Shown piece after piece: positions 19,301-29,000 of a DNA stretch of 64,000 nucleotides; within the stretch, counting starts at the first letter, position 1; each line of letters starts with the position of its first letter. A program made the translations under genes and the position numbers. Origin of the DNA: Paenibacillus thiaminolyticus (GTDB lineage: Bacteria > Bacillota > Bacilli > Paenibacillales > Paenibacillaceae); the NCBI RefSeq assembly GCF_007066085.1, contig NZ_CP041405.1, positions 1,488,001-1,552,000 of the forward strand. Direction: 5' to 3'. The notes under the pieces were generated by a model. It searched no databases. It was not told where the DNA came from and saw only the letters and a program-made list of their open reading frames with translations.

Positions 19301-19399
19301 CTTCAAGTTATCCCAATACTGCCCCATATGGCTGGCTCCCGGGAATCTCCCGCTCATCCCGATAATGGCTATCGTGTTCTCTGCCTCGCTCGCCGTCAT
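16385..19399 (-). CDS. PKS module: KS-AT-ACP, malonyl-type, no ketoreductase
   Basis: 1,004 aa. The ketosynthase has its active Cys in TACSTSLVA near residue 178, then EAHGTGTALGDP and KTNIGHLNAAAG for the two catalytic His. The acyltransferase has GHSLGEYVA near 620 and HAFH near 718, a malonyl-CoA signature. The ACP has GGHSL near 949. No KR, DH or ER domain fits between AT and ACP, so the beta-keto group should remain. Its ATG overlaps the NRPS stop codon (ATGA), which suggests translational coupling. The upstream NRPS ends in a basic helical tail likely to dock onto this KS. It should extend the dipeptidyl chain by one malonate and pass it to the threonine module. Confidence 0.93.
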   Translation of the reverse strand: MTASEAENTIAIIGMSGRFPGASHMGQYWDNLKHGRETITFFTDDMLRESGIAEEKLRSPNYVKASPLLDGIDKFDYQFFGMSKREADLLDPQHRLLLMCAWEALEDAGYVAESYQGLVSLFAGCGFNSYLVNEILPRRDELSEEELQMVLQANSNDYGSTRISYKLNLRGTSVTIQTACSTSLVAVHYACQSLLMYQSDLALAGGASIRVPQQEGYMYQEGGIFSPDGHCRAFDAKAQGTLFGSGAGIVALKRLEDALADRDHIYALILGSAVNNDGAAKVGYTAPSIEGQRRVVAEALMMAGAEPQTIDYIEAHGTGTALGDPIEIAALQEAFGETGEDSARQRCAIGSVKTNIGHLNAAAGIAGLIKTTLMLHHRQIPPSLHYEDSNPAIDFTASHFYVNTALRDWPASDHPRRAGVSSFGIGGTNAHLILQEAPIPAECAAGCRKEQREQALLLSARTASALGSMEDALDRYFRHHPDASMDKVAYTLQVGRKAFPYRYAAISGRDGSLQVIGRGIASKDKASIIFMFPGQGSQYLNMTAGLYEQIPLFRSWADKCIAVLNGSMRTEISQAMFRTNGAGEPQTLEQTAIAQPLLFIVEYALARCLMDWGLRPSAMIGHSLGEYVAACLAGVIRLEEALAIIVLRGAVMQQSPAGGMMAVSSSYEQIRSLADEAVYLSAVNSPDSCTVAGEREAIADLAARLESGGIGHKLLPVSHAFHSPFMEPAAEQFERLLRQYELSAPSIPFISNVSGDYISEAQARSAAYWSAHMREPVNFGGGVSTLMRSFGDDAIWLEVGPGRGLAQLVRQRDDELRKVHAINLMRHGKEEESDVAALWKGLAQCWLSGADIHWKHTHDGQPGRVPLPAYPFEGTRCWFGDRRESQASAGHEESAAPVGAGHGRLEDERAHLSTMYVPPADGLQENLVEIWEQVLGVRPIGIKDNFFELGGHSLMATQLISRVRNLLPDIDIKLERIFKYPTIEEIAEQLELQMIEHLAGNDQR

Positions 19400-22300
19400 T
19401 GACGCTCCCCCTTTCGCCGTAATTTTTGCGCTTGTTGCGCGGCTCGCTGCTTGCTTTTGCGCTGTTCGTCAACACCAACGCCGCGTTGCGCCTCCGTTCC
19501 GTTTCCGTTTCCTTCGAGATAGTGCGCCAACAAGGAAATGGTCGGATATTTGAACAGATCGACAACATGGATCGGCCTTGCCAATTCCGCTTCGAGTCCT
19601 TGCTGGACGCGAAGCAGGAGCAGAGAGTGGCCGCCCGCATCGAAAAAGTTATCGTGAATGCCCACTTCCTCTACCTTCAAATGGCGCTTCCATACCTCCG
19701 CAATTTGCCGCTGCAGCATCGTCTCCGGCAGTACCGTGCCCTGTCGGCTCTCCCTGAAGTTGAACGCCCCCGGCTCAGGCAGTCTGGCCGTATCTGCCTT
19801 CCCGTTGCGGGTCAGCGGAATCTGATCCAGCTCCACATACGCCGCAGGCAGCATATATTCCGGCAGGCGGTCTCTCAGATGAAGCTGCATGCCGGTCGGG
19901 TCGAACGACTTCTCGGCCGGAACCACATAAGCAATGATCCGGTCGTCCCTGTCCGCTTGGCATACCGTTAAGCAATCGGCGATCGCGGAGTGCCGCAGAA
20001 TCGCCTCTTGAATTTCGCGCAGCTCCACCCGATAGCCGCGAATTTTGACAAAGTCCCCCCGCCTGCCGATGAATTCAACGTTGCCGTCCGGCAAGTACCT
20101 CCCTAAGTCGCCCGTCCTGTATATTCGATCATGCTCCATGGATGTATAAGGATTGGGGACAAACGCGGGGCGACCTTGTTCCGCTTCCGCGTTCCCGATA
20201 TAACCGGAAGCCAGATAAGGCGAGCGAATGCAGATTTCGCCCGTTTCTCCAATCCCCTTCATGCCCAGATCCGAATCCATCACGAGCAATTGCACGCCTT
20301 CTCTCCCTTTGCCGATCGGGATCGACGGCCCTGGATCCGCGGGAACGGAATAGATCCCCATAATTTGCGGCGTCTCCGTCGCCCCATACCCGTTCAGACA
20401 GCGAACCTGCGGAGCGATCGCCCGGATATTCTCAATGTGGGACGGCATCAGCACATCACCGCCAAAAAAGGCATACCGCCATGCCCCCAGGTCGCACCTC
20501 TTTTGCCCAGAGCTGTCTCCGCCCGCGATCACCATGCCCATCGCAGGGGTTACATGGGTAATCGTTATCCGGCGGCGTTCCATCCATTCCGTCACATATT
20601 CGGGAATAATCATCCGGCTTCCGTCCGGAATGCAGATCGCGGCCCCGATGGACAGCGGCACGAATATGTCCCGCAGCAATGGATCGTGTCCCAAGCCGGA
20701 GAACATGCTGAACCGGTCCCGCCAATCAAGCCGGAATTCATTCACATGCCAGCGAATGAAGTTGGCAAGCGGCTCGTGCGTGCATTGAACTCCCTTCGGC
20801 GCTCCCGTCGTGCCCGAGGTAAACAGCACATAGGCCGGATCCTCCAAGGAGCATCCCTTCTCGAGCTGCGCCAGCATCGCTCGGACTGAGTCTTCTTCAT
20901 CAGCTGCATCATCGCCGTTGATGCCGTAAATGCAGAACGATACATGCCTTGCCCATTCATCGAGCAACCCGCCCAGTCTCTCCCGCTCCGCGCTGAGAAA
21001 GACGATGCCGTCCGCCTTGGACGCCTTGAGCAACTCTGTCGCCCGGATCGCCGGCTGCGCCGGATCAATCACCGCAAATGCCGAGCCGCTCTTGAGCACG
21101 GCGAGCATGGCGACGATAAGAGACGCGCTTCGTTCACCGTATATGGCTATCACTCCTCGCCGCTGGCGGGCGAAGCGAATCAACTTCGCGGCCAGTCTGT
21201 CGCTGCGTTCCTCCAGATCGCGATACGTGTATTCGGCATCATCGCTATCGATGACCGCAATAGCCTCTGGACATTGCGCCGCCTTGTGCCTGAACATCAC
21301 ATGAACCGGCTGCAGAAGCGGATCGCGCGCCTCCCTTAGCGGCATGCCCGGATCGGGCAGAACCGCGGCCGAGCGTTCGGTGAGGAGCGAATACCGCTCA
21401 ATCGGCCAATCGGGATCATTCACGATCTGGCGGCACAGACATTCGAATTGAGCCAGCATTTCGGTTGCCCTTTCCTCCTGGAACAGGTTGGAGGCATACG
21501 TCATCGTTAGTTGAATCCCTTCGGCTTGCTCCAGTGCGTACAGCGTCAGCTCGCATTTGGAATCGGGCTCGTCCAGCTCGATGATCTGCGTAGTCAGTCC
21601 GCTCAACTGAGCCGTAACCGGCGGAATGTTAAGCATATTGAACATGACCTGGAACATGGAGGAGCGGCTGAGATCCCGATCCGGTCTTGCCATCTCCACC
21701 AGCTTATCGAAAGGCATGTCCTGATGCGCATAAGCATTGATGGCTGCGTCCCTTGCAGACAACAGCAGCTGGTTAAAATCAGGATTGCCGGATAAATCAA
21801 GCCGGAGGAGCAGCGTGTTCACGAATAACCCGACGACTTGATCCAAATGACGGTGATGGCGGTTCGCAACCGGAACGCCGACGGCGATGTCGGAGGTTCC
21901 GCTCAATCGGTACAGCAGCGCATTGAAAACAGTGACTAGCGTCATGAACAGCGTGCAATTGTGCCGTTGCCCCAGCTCTTTCAACTCCTCGCTGAGCGCT
22001 TGCGGAAGCTTCAAGCTGACCTGCTTGCCCCGATAGCTCGACGCAAGCGTCCGAGGGCTGTCGGTCGGCAGCAGCAGGGGCGGAATCGGCTGCTGCAGCA
22101 CGCCTGCCCAATATTGAAGCTGCTTGCAATAGGAGTCGCTTCCTATCCATTCTTGCTCCCAGCGGGCATAATCGGAATACGTCAGCGGCGGATTCGGCAC
22201 AGTCTGCCGGGATTGCCCGACCCGGATCGCATAGAGCTGCCGAAGCTCGTTCAGGAGTATGCCTGTCGACCAGCCGTCCGTGATAATATGGTGCAGCACT

Positions 22301-25300
22301 AGCACCAAGTAGTGGCGGCGTTCTCCCGTGCGGAGCAGCGTCATCCGGTACAGCTCGCTATCCGACACCCGAATCGGACGACGGCACTCCTCTCTTATCC
22401 ATTGCTGTGCCGCTTCCTCCGTGCATGTCTTGATTGCCAGCCGGAACGCCTTTTCCTCCCTGACTAAGGAGAAGGGGATACCTCCCTCTTGATGAATGGT
22501 CGTCCGGAGAGAATCATGCCTGCGAATCAGCTCTTGCAGAGCTTGCTCAAGAGCCTCCACGTCCAGCGGTCCGTCAAGAGACAACGTGCCGGGCAGCAAA
22601 TAAGCCGTCTGATCCTCATCCAGCTTCTGCAGGAACCACATTCTCTGCTGGGCGCTCGTGAGCGGAGCCCGGTAATCCCCGGCCAGCTTCAGCGGAACGA
22701 TGTCCGCCTTGTCCGTTCCGCCCTCCGCCTTCTGCAGCATTCGGCGGATTTCGTATGCCATATCGCGCAGGGCGGGCTTGGCGAAGACCGTGCCGATCGG
22801 CAATTCGATGCCGAACACGTCATGAATGGCCGTGATGAGCCGGGTTGCCAGCAAGGAGTGGCCGCCAGCCTCGAAGAATTGCTCTTCTGGATGCACCTGC
22901 TTTTTCCCAAGCAATTGCTTCCATATTTGTATCATCACTTCTTCGACCATATCACTGCCGAAGCTGTTATCTTCCGGCGCGTCATGCATCCCGTAAGCCT
23001 CTTCGGCCTCCTCTGCAAGCAAGGAGCACAATGCTTTGCGATCCACCTTGCCATTGGGCGTCAAAGGCATGTCGCCTAGTACCACAAAGCGGGACGGAAT
23101 GTAATGGCCCGGCATGCGTTCTTGCAGAAATTTCCTTACATCCGTCTCCTCCCACGCTGATTGCGGCTTCATGACGACAAAAGCGACGAGCGAAGCCTGA
23201 TCGGGAGCCTCTCCGGCGACAATGACGGCACAGTGGGCAATGTCCGCACGCTCTGACAAGTGGGATTCGATTTCGCCGAGATGAAGTCTTACCCCCCTGA
23301 CCTTGACTTGATCGTCCCGTCTGCCAACGAACTGGAGCCTTCCGTCGGGCAGGCATCTTACCAAATCGCCTGTTCGATATAAGCGCCCCGGCTCGTGTCC
23401 ATCGCCGGCCGAAGGCGCAATGAATTTGGCCTCCGTCAATTCGGCATCGTTACAATACCCGCGGGCAAGCCCGATTCCGCCGACGTACAATTCGCCAATG
23501 CCCCCAGGCAATGGGCGCTGCATGTAGTCATTGAACACGTGCACCTCCACATTCGGGATCGCTTCTCCGAGATCGATGATCGATTCATCTGAACCGCATT
23601 CCTTGACCGTTACCCAGACGGTTGCTTCTGAAGGACCGTATGCGTTGTAAAAACGCCTTCCCGGAGCCCAGCGTGCCACGATATCGCGGGTGCACGCTTC
23701 GCCCGCCGATATGAGAACCTCCAATTCCGGCAAGTCCGCATTCGGAATCAGGGTTAGAACAGATGGAGGAAGCACCGCATGAGAAATCCGCTTTTCCCTC
23801 ATCCACCGTGCCATTGCCGCGCCGGGCATCAGCGTATCCCTGTCGGCCATGCACAGCGTTCCCCCGCTGCGAAATGCCATCACGACCTCAAACACCCAGG
23901 CATCGAAGCTGAAGGATGCGAACTGGAGCACCTTGCTTCTATCGCTAAGATTGAAATATTGACGCTGCGCCTCTGCCATGTTCCATATGCCGCAGTGCTC
24001 AATCATGACAGCCTTCGGCTTGCCAGTGGATCCGGACGTGAAGATGACATAAGCCAGGTCGCGGATTCCGACGTCCAGCCCGGTCGGCCTCGAGCTCTGG
24101 CCAGCAATGTCCGCCTCGTCCCGATCGAGCAGCGCCAGTTCGATGCCTTCTCCGAACGAACCCAGGCCGATCGGCGAAGTGCTGATGATGACCCTCATCT
24201 CGACCTTGTTCGCCATATAGGCGATGCGCTGCGGCGGATATGAGGGATCGATCGGCACAAAGACCGCGCCGAGCTTCAAGACGGCAAATACCGCTGCGAC
24301 CATGTCCGGCGAACGACGCAAGCACACTCCTACAAATTGGCCCTTCCGTACGCCTTTGCCGGACAGCCACCAAGCGATGCGATTCGCCCTATGCTCCAGC
24401 TCCAGGTAGGTCAACGTATCGTCCATGAACGTAACGGCCGCCGAGTCCGGCCGCTGCGACGCTTGATATTCGAGCAAATGATGCAGGCAGATGTGAGGCA
24501 GCGGCGCGGACGGGAGCTGCAACCGCCGGCCATGGTCAGATCGCGCATTCAGCCTCAGCGTGCCGATCCGCTCCTCCGGATTCCGCACGACCCCCTCGAC
24601 CAGCTCCGTATACAAGCGCGCCATTGTCTTCATGAAGGCGGCACTGAACAAATTCGAGCGATAGATGAAAGAACCATGGATGAACGCGTCCGTCTCCTCC
24701 ACCATCAAGACGAGCTCGAACGGCGTATCCTTGGTTCCCAGCGGCACCGGCCGCCAAATCATCCCCCCGAGCTCTGTCAGATCCTGATCATCGCTTATGA
24801 ATAGCGGAGAGCGAGTTCCATCCCCGCTTTGGGCCCGTTCCATGACAAACGCAACCTGAAACACGGATGAAATCTTGGCATCGCGCTCCGGCTGCAGCCG
24901 TTCCGCCACCAAAGGGAACGGATAATCCTGGTGCTCCAGTGCCGCCAGCATTGATCGCTTGACCGAATCCGCGAGCTTCCCAAATGGCAATTCGCCCGAG
25001 CACTCGAGGCGCAGGGCAACCGTGTTGACCAAATAGCCGAAACCCTCCTCGAAGCCGGCTTCGTTCCTTCCGGAGACGAACGTGCCGATGACGACTTCCT
25101 CTTGCTCCGTATAGCGATACAGCAGCGCAGCAAAGGAAGATAGCAGCAGCGTATTCACGGTAACACCGAGCTCCCTGCTTAATCGGATCACTTCTTGGGA
25201 CAAGGATTCACTGAACCTGAAGAGACAGTTTTCCCCTCTATGATCGTACGCGGAGGCTCCGCCCCCGACTTTGTCCGCGACCAGCGCGCAGATGGGCAGC

Positions 25301-25974
25301 GGCTCCGCAAGCGTACGCTCCCAGTAGTTCCGGTCTTGTTCTGCACGCTCACTCTGCAAATAACGCTGCTGCCAATCCACGAATGCGCTGTAGCTGCGGC
25401 TCTCCCGCAATCGATCCCGAACCGGAACGCCATGCTGGTACTGATTTGCGAAATCGCGCAGCAGCATGACGATCGACCATGCGTCCGCAATTATGTGATG
25501 CATGGATATCAATAGTCGTGGCGGACGATCGGGAGCATAGAACAGGAAAATGCGGAACAGCGGGCCATCATGCAATGAGAACGGCTCCCGCATGCAGCGC
25601 TGGAACAATTCTTCCGCTTCGGATCCCCAAGATGCGAGCCGATGCACCCGAAAATCAACTTCTCCGTCCGGCCTTACATGACGTTTGATCTCTCCGTCTT
25701 CTATAGAAAACACAGTGCGCAAAGAACTGTACGTATCATATACACTTTGAAAGGATAAGCGCAGCTTATGCTCATCCACAGGCGTTAACAGATCCCATGC
25801 CGCTTGCATATGGTAGGCGCAATTGTCCGGATGGGCCTGCTGCAGCAGCCAGAGCGCCTTCTGCCCGTAAGATGCCATCGTATCCCGCTTCACCTGACGC
25901 TGCTGCAGGAGCTGGCGGATCAGCCTTTCTTTGTCCTGGCGGGATAAGCCTGCAGTGACAATCGAATCGTTCAT
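19396..25974 (-). CDS. Dimodular NRPS: C-A-PCP-C-A-PCP
   Basis: About 2,192 aa. C1 has HHIIADAWS (near 163; the usual DG is DA). A1 has FDAWVFE near 690; its eye-aligned code is D-A-F-V-I-A-A-V-W-K, hydrophobic, with no exact match that I know. PCP1 is near 1038. C2 has HHIITDGWS near 1229. A2 belongs to a different subfamily: GLGHDPLLRDIF near 1766 resembles fungal Lys2 aminoadipate reductase, and its code is D-P-R-H-F-G-G-Q-I-K. PCP2 is near 2113. The C-terminus is a Lys/Arg/Gln-rich helix (KSKQRAAQQAQK), a likely docking tail. Neither module has an epimerase. Start ATG 25974 lies 9 nt after AGGAG. It adds two residues to the polyketide-extended fatty acyl chain. Confidence 0.92.
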   Translation of the reverse strand: MNDSIVTAGLSRQDKERLIRQLLQQRQVKRDTMASYGQKALWLLQQAHPDNCAYHMQAAWDLLTPVDEHKLRLSFQSVYDTYSSLRTVFSIEDGEIKRHVRPDGEVDFRVHRLASWGSEAEELFQRCMREPFSLHDGPLFRIFLFYAPDRPPRLLISMHHIIADAWSIVMLLRDFANQYQHGVPVRDRLRESRSYSAFVDWQQRYLQSERAEQDRNYWERTLAEPLPICALVADKVGGGASAYDHRGENCLFRFSESLSQEVIRLSRELGVTVNTLLLSSFAALLYRYTEQEEVVIGTFVSGRNEAGFEEGFGYLVNTVALRLECSGELPFGKLADSVKRSMLAALEHQDYPFPLVAERLQPERDAKISSVFQVAFVMERAQSGDGTRSPLFISDDQDLTELGGMIWRPVPLGTKDTPFELVLMVEETDAFIHGSFIYRSNLFSAAFMKTMARLYTELVEGVVRNPEERIGTLRLNARSDHGRRLQLPSAPLPHICLHHLLEYQASQRPDSAAVTFMDDTLTYLELEHRANRIAWWLSGKGVRKGQFVGVCLRRSPDMVAAVFAVLKLGAVFVPIDPSYPPQRIAYMANKVEMRVIISTSPIGLGSFGEGIELALLDRDEADIAGQSSRPTGLDVGIRDLAYVIFTSGSTGKPKAVMIEHCGIWNMAEAQRQYFNLSDRSKVLQFASFSFDAWVFEVVMAFRSGGTLCMADRDTLMPGAAMARWMREKRISHAVLPPSVLTLIPNADLPELEVLISAGEACTRDIVARWAPGRRFYNAYGPSEATVWVTVKECGSDESIIDLGEAIPNVEVHVFNDYMQRPLPGGIGELYVGGIGLARGYCNDAELTEAKFIAPSAGDGHEPGRLYRTGDLVRCLPDGRLQFVGRRDDQVKVRGVRLHLGEIESHLSERADIAHCAVIVAGEAPDQASLVAFVVMKPQSAWEETDVRKFLQERMPGHYIPSRFVVLGDMPLTPNGKVDRKALCSLLAEEAEEAYGMHDAPEDNSFGSDMVEEVMIQIWKQLLGKKQVHPEEQFFEAGGHSLLATRLITAIHDVFGIELPIGTVFAKPALRDMAYEIRRMLQKAEGGTDKADIVPLKLAGDYRAPLTSAQQRMWFLQKLDEDQTAYLLPGTLSLDGPLDVEALEQALQELIRRHDSLRTTIHQEGGIPFSLVREEKAFRLAIKTCTEEAAQQWIREECRRPIRVSDSELYRMTLLRTGERRHYLVLVLHHIITDGWSTGILLNELRQLYAIRVGQSRQTVPNPPLTYSDYARWEQEWIGSDSYCKQLQYWAGVLQQPIPPLLLPTDSPRTLASSYRGKQVSLKLPQALSEELKELGQRHNCTLFMTLVTVFNALLYRLSGTSDIAVGVPVANRHHRHLDQVVGLFVNTLLLRLDLSGNPDFNQLLLSARDAAINAYAHQDMPFDKLVEMARPDRDLSRSSMFQVMFNMLNIPPVTAQLSGLTTQIIELDEPDSKCELTLYALEQAEGIQLTMTYASNLFQEERATEMLAQFECLCRQIVNDPDWPIERYSLLTERSAAVLPDPGMPLREARDPLLQPVHVMFRHKAAQCPEAIAVIDSDDAEYTYRDLEERSDRLAAKLIRFARQRRGVIAIYGERSASLIVAMLAVLKSGSAFAVIDPAQPAIRATELLKASKADGIVFLSAERERLGGLLDEWARHVSFCIYGINGDDAADEEDSVRAMLAQLEKGCSLEDPAYVLFTSGTTGAPKGVQCTHEPLANFIRWHVNEFRLDWRDRFSMFSGLGHDPLLRDIFVPLSIGAAICIPDGSRMIIPEYVTEWMERRRITITHVTPAMGMVIAGGDSSGQKRCDLGAWRYAFFGGDVLMPSHIENIRAIAPQVRCLNGYGATETPQIMGIYSVPADPGPSIPIGKGREGVQLLVMDSDLGMKGIGETGEICIRSPYLASGYIGNAEAEQGRPAFVPNPYTSMEHDRIYRTGDLGRYLPDGNVEFIGRRGDFVKIRGYRVELREIQEAILRHSAIADCLTVCQADRDDRIIAYVVPAEKSFDPTGMQLHLRDRLPEYMLPAAYVELDQIPLTRNGKADTARLPEPGAFNFRESRQGTVLPETMLQRQIAEVWKRHLKVEEVGIHDNFFDAGGHSLLLLRVQQGLEAELARPIHVVDLFKYPTISLLAHYLEGNGNGTEAQRGVGVDEQRKSKQRAAQQAQKLRRKGERQ

Positions 25975-26008
25975 CTTGTTCATCTCCTGTCATTGATGTG
26001 AAGCACGA

Positions 26009-29000
26009 TCATGACCCCTTCTCTTGCGTTAACAGCAGAAGCAGCCGTTCCATGTCTTCGTCGGACAACTCGCCCAGATCTCGCTCCATGTCGCCGGAAT
26101 TCAGCAAATCGTCGATGCGCGATCGTTCTTCGTTGCTCTGCCTATCCCGGGCATCCAGCAGGATGCCGTGCAATTTCGATGCGGCCTGGCGGGTAGTGAT
26201 CCCTTCCAATAACTGAACAATCGGCAAAGATACTTGGAATTGCTGTTCGATCGCATGCTTCAGCTGCAGCGCCATTATGGAATCCATCCCGAGCATGACC
26301 AGCGGACGATCCAGGGACAGGTCGGACGCGGGAATTATCTTCAGCACGCTGGCGAACATGCCCTGCAAGTGCTCCTCGAGCAGTGGCAGCGTTTCCACGC
26401 GATCGCGTACGGCTTGAAGGATATGCTGAACTGAGGAAGCGTTTCTAGAGCTTTCCCTCGCCCGGTCCGTTTGCGATTCGGGCACCGCTCCAATCGTTCC
26501 TCTCTCCAGCGCCTCCGGATCGTCGATCCACAGCCGTCTCTTCTCCCAAGGATAGGTCGGTATGGCAATGCATTGTCCCCGGCTGCCGACGGCATTCCAG
26601 TCCAGATCCGCCCCATACCGGTATAACCTGGCCGCAGCCTCCGGCATGCATGCTCCGTCATCGCCCCTGCGCATCGAGAATGCCGCCAGCTTGACTTCTC
26701 CATCCTGACCGCATTCTTCTACATGCTGTGTGAGGACCGGATGAGGGCCGAGCTCTACAAAGGCATCGTATCCGTCCAGCATGGCCGCATGCAGCGCGTC
26801 CGCAAATCGAACAGGCTTGCGCATATTGTCGGACCAATGCTCCGCCCCCAGCCTCAGCCCATTCTCCATCCGCCCCGTCACCGTCGAATAGATGCGCAAG
26901 CGGGCCAGCCGGTGGCGAACCGGGCCAAGCTCGGTTTGAAGACGATCGCATAACGGCTCCATCAAGTGGCTGTGAAAGGCAAACGAGCTTGAAAGGAAAT
27001 GGGTTTTAACCGTATCGGGCAGGTTCCTCAGCAAGCGCTCCACTTCATGTGCTTCTCCGGCCACGACAACGGATGAGGGCCCGTTCACCGCCGATATCCC
27101 TACGCCCGGATATTCGCCGAGGCGCTGCTCGATATCGGCAAGCGGCATGCGTATGGAGACCATGGCACCTTGTCCCTTGGTCGATTGCATGAGCGTGCCG
27201 CGCCAATATACGATACGCATCGCATCTTCCAAGGTGAGCACGCCTGCCGCGTAGTGCGCGGAAATTTCCCCAAGACTGTGCCCGATGACCGCCTTCGGTT
27301 CAATTCCCCAGCTCCTCCATAGAGCGAGAAGGGACGCTTGAACGGCAAAGACGAGCGGCTGAGCCGCATCGGTGCGATCCGCCCAAGCATCGTCAGCTCC
27401 GCGGTGAAGTTCGTCCCACAACGACCATCCGGCATACTTGCTCCATATCGCATCGCATTCCAGGAATGTTCGTGTAAATGCGTTATCCCCGGATAAGTAT
27501 TGCAGTCCCATTCCGTTCCATTGATTGCCTTGGCCGGAGAAGACGAACACAAGATTGGACGGATCGGCGCTCGCGCAAGTCGCAGTAAGTCGCTCCAACC
27601 CAAGAGCGAGCTCCTCGCGATTGCTCCCGAGAACGGCTGCGCGCCAGGCACGGTGCGTACGCCTCTGCTGCGCCGTGTAGCAAATATCGTCCAACGAAGC
27701 ATCAGCGCGCTCCTGCAGGTATCGTTGCATGTCGGCAGCAAGACGCGTTAGGGAGCCGTGGCTATTGGCGGACAAAGGAAGAATATGTAATGAAGGAGGT
27801 GCCTGCTGCGATGTCTGCGCCGGCGGCATCAACGAAGTTGCATACTGCTGCAGCACCACGTGAGCATTCGTTCCGCCGAAGCCGAATGAGCTCACCCCGG
27901 CCACCGAAGGTCTGCTTCCTGACGACCAGCTTACCGGATCCCGCACGATCTGGAGCGGAAGATCGCGAAGCGGGATGTATGGATTGATCTCTTCCAGGTT
28001 CAAGTTCGGAACCCATTCCCGGTAGTGCAGGCAAAGCACGGTCTTGATGAAGCCGGCAATGCCGGCAGCCGCCTCCAGATGACCGATGTTGGTCTTGACC
28101 GAACCGATATAGCACTTGCTCGCAGCGGATCGGTTCCTAGACAGCACCCGCCCTATAGCCTGAACTTCGATCGGGTCTCCCAAAGCGGTTCCCGTCCCGT
28201 GCGCTTCGATATAGTCGATTTCCTCTCCGGATAAGCCCGCGATGCGGTACGCATCCTGCAGCACCTCTTCCTGGGCCTGACCATTGGGTGCAGTTAAGCC
28301 GTTGCTTAAGCCGTCCTGATTGATGGCACTCCCCCTGATCACGGCGTATATGCGATCACGGTCGCGAAGGGCAGCAGCCAGCGGCTTCAAGATGACCGCG
28401 CCAGCTCCTTCTCCCCGTACGTAACCGTCAGCGCGCGAATCGAACGTTTTGCACCTGCCGTCTGCCGAGAGCATTCCCGCTTCGCGGAAAGCTTTGCTGA
28501 TGGCCGGATTCAATATCACGTTCACCCCGCCCGCGATCGCCATATTCGTCTCGCCCGTTTTCAAACTTTGGCAAGCCAGATGAACCGCGACGAGAGAGGA
28601 GGAGCAGGCTGTATCCACGGCCATGCTGGGGCCCCGCAAGTTCCATATATACGAAATTCGATTGGCGGCAATGCAATTGGAATTTCCCGTCACCGTATAA
28701 ATGCCGCTTCGCTCGTAATCGGACAGCTTGCCGCAGCCGTAATCGTTGCTGGAAATGCCGACGAACACGCCCGTCCTCGAGCCGTTCATCGCTTCGTTCG
28801 TCAATCCCGCATCCTCGAGCGCCTCCCATACCACTTCCAACAGCATGCGCTGCTGCGGATCCATCTGCTCCGCCTCGCGGGGAGATAAGTGGAAGGCTTC
28901 ATTATCGAACAGGTCGATTTCTTCAACGATACCGGCACGGTGCATACCGTCCTGCGCGAACCGTGACGAGCGCAGCCCGGGCATCTCCGTGATGCAATTT

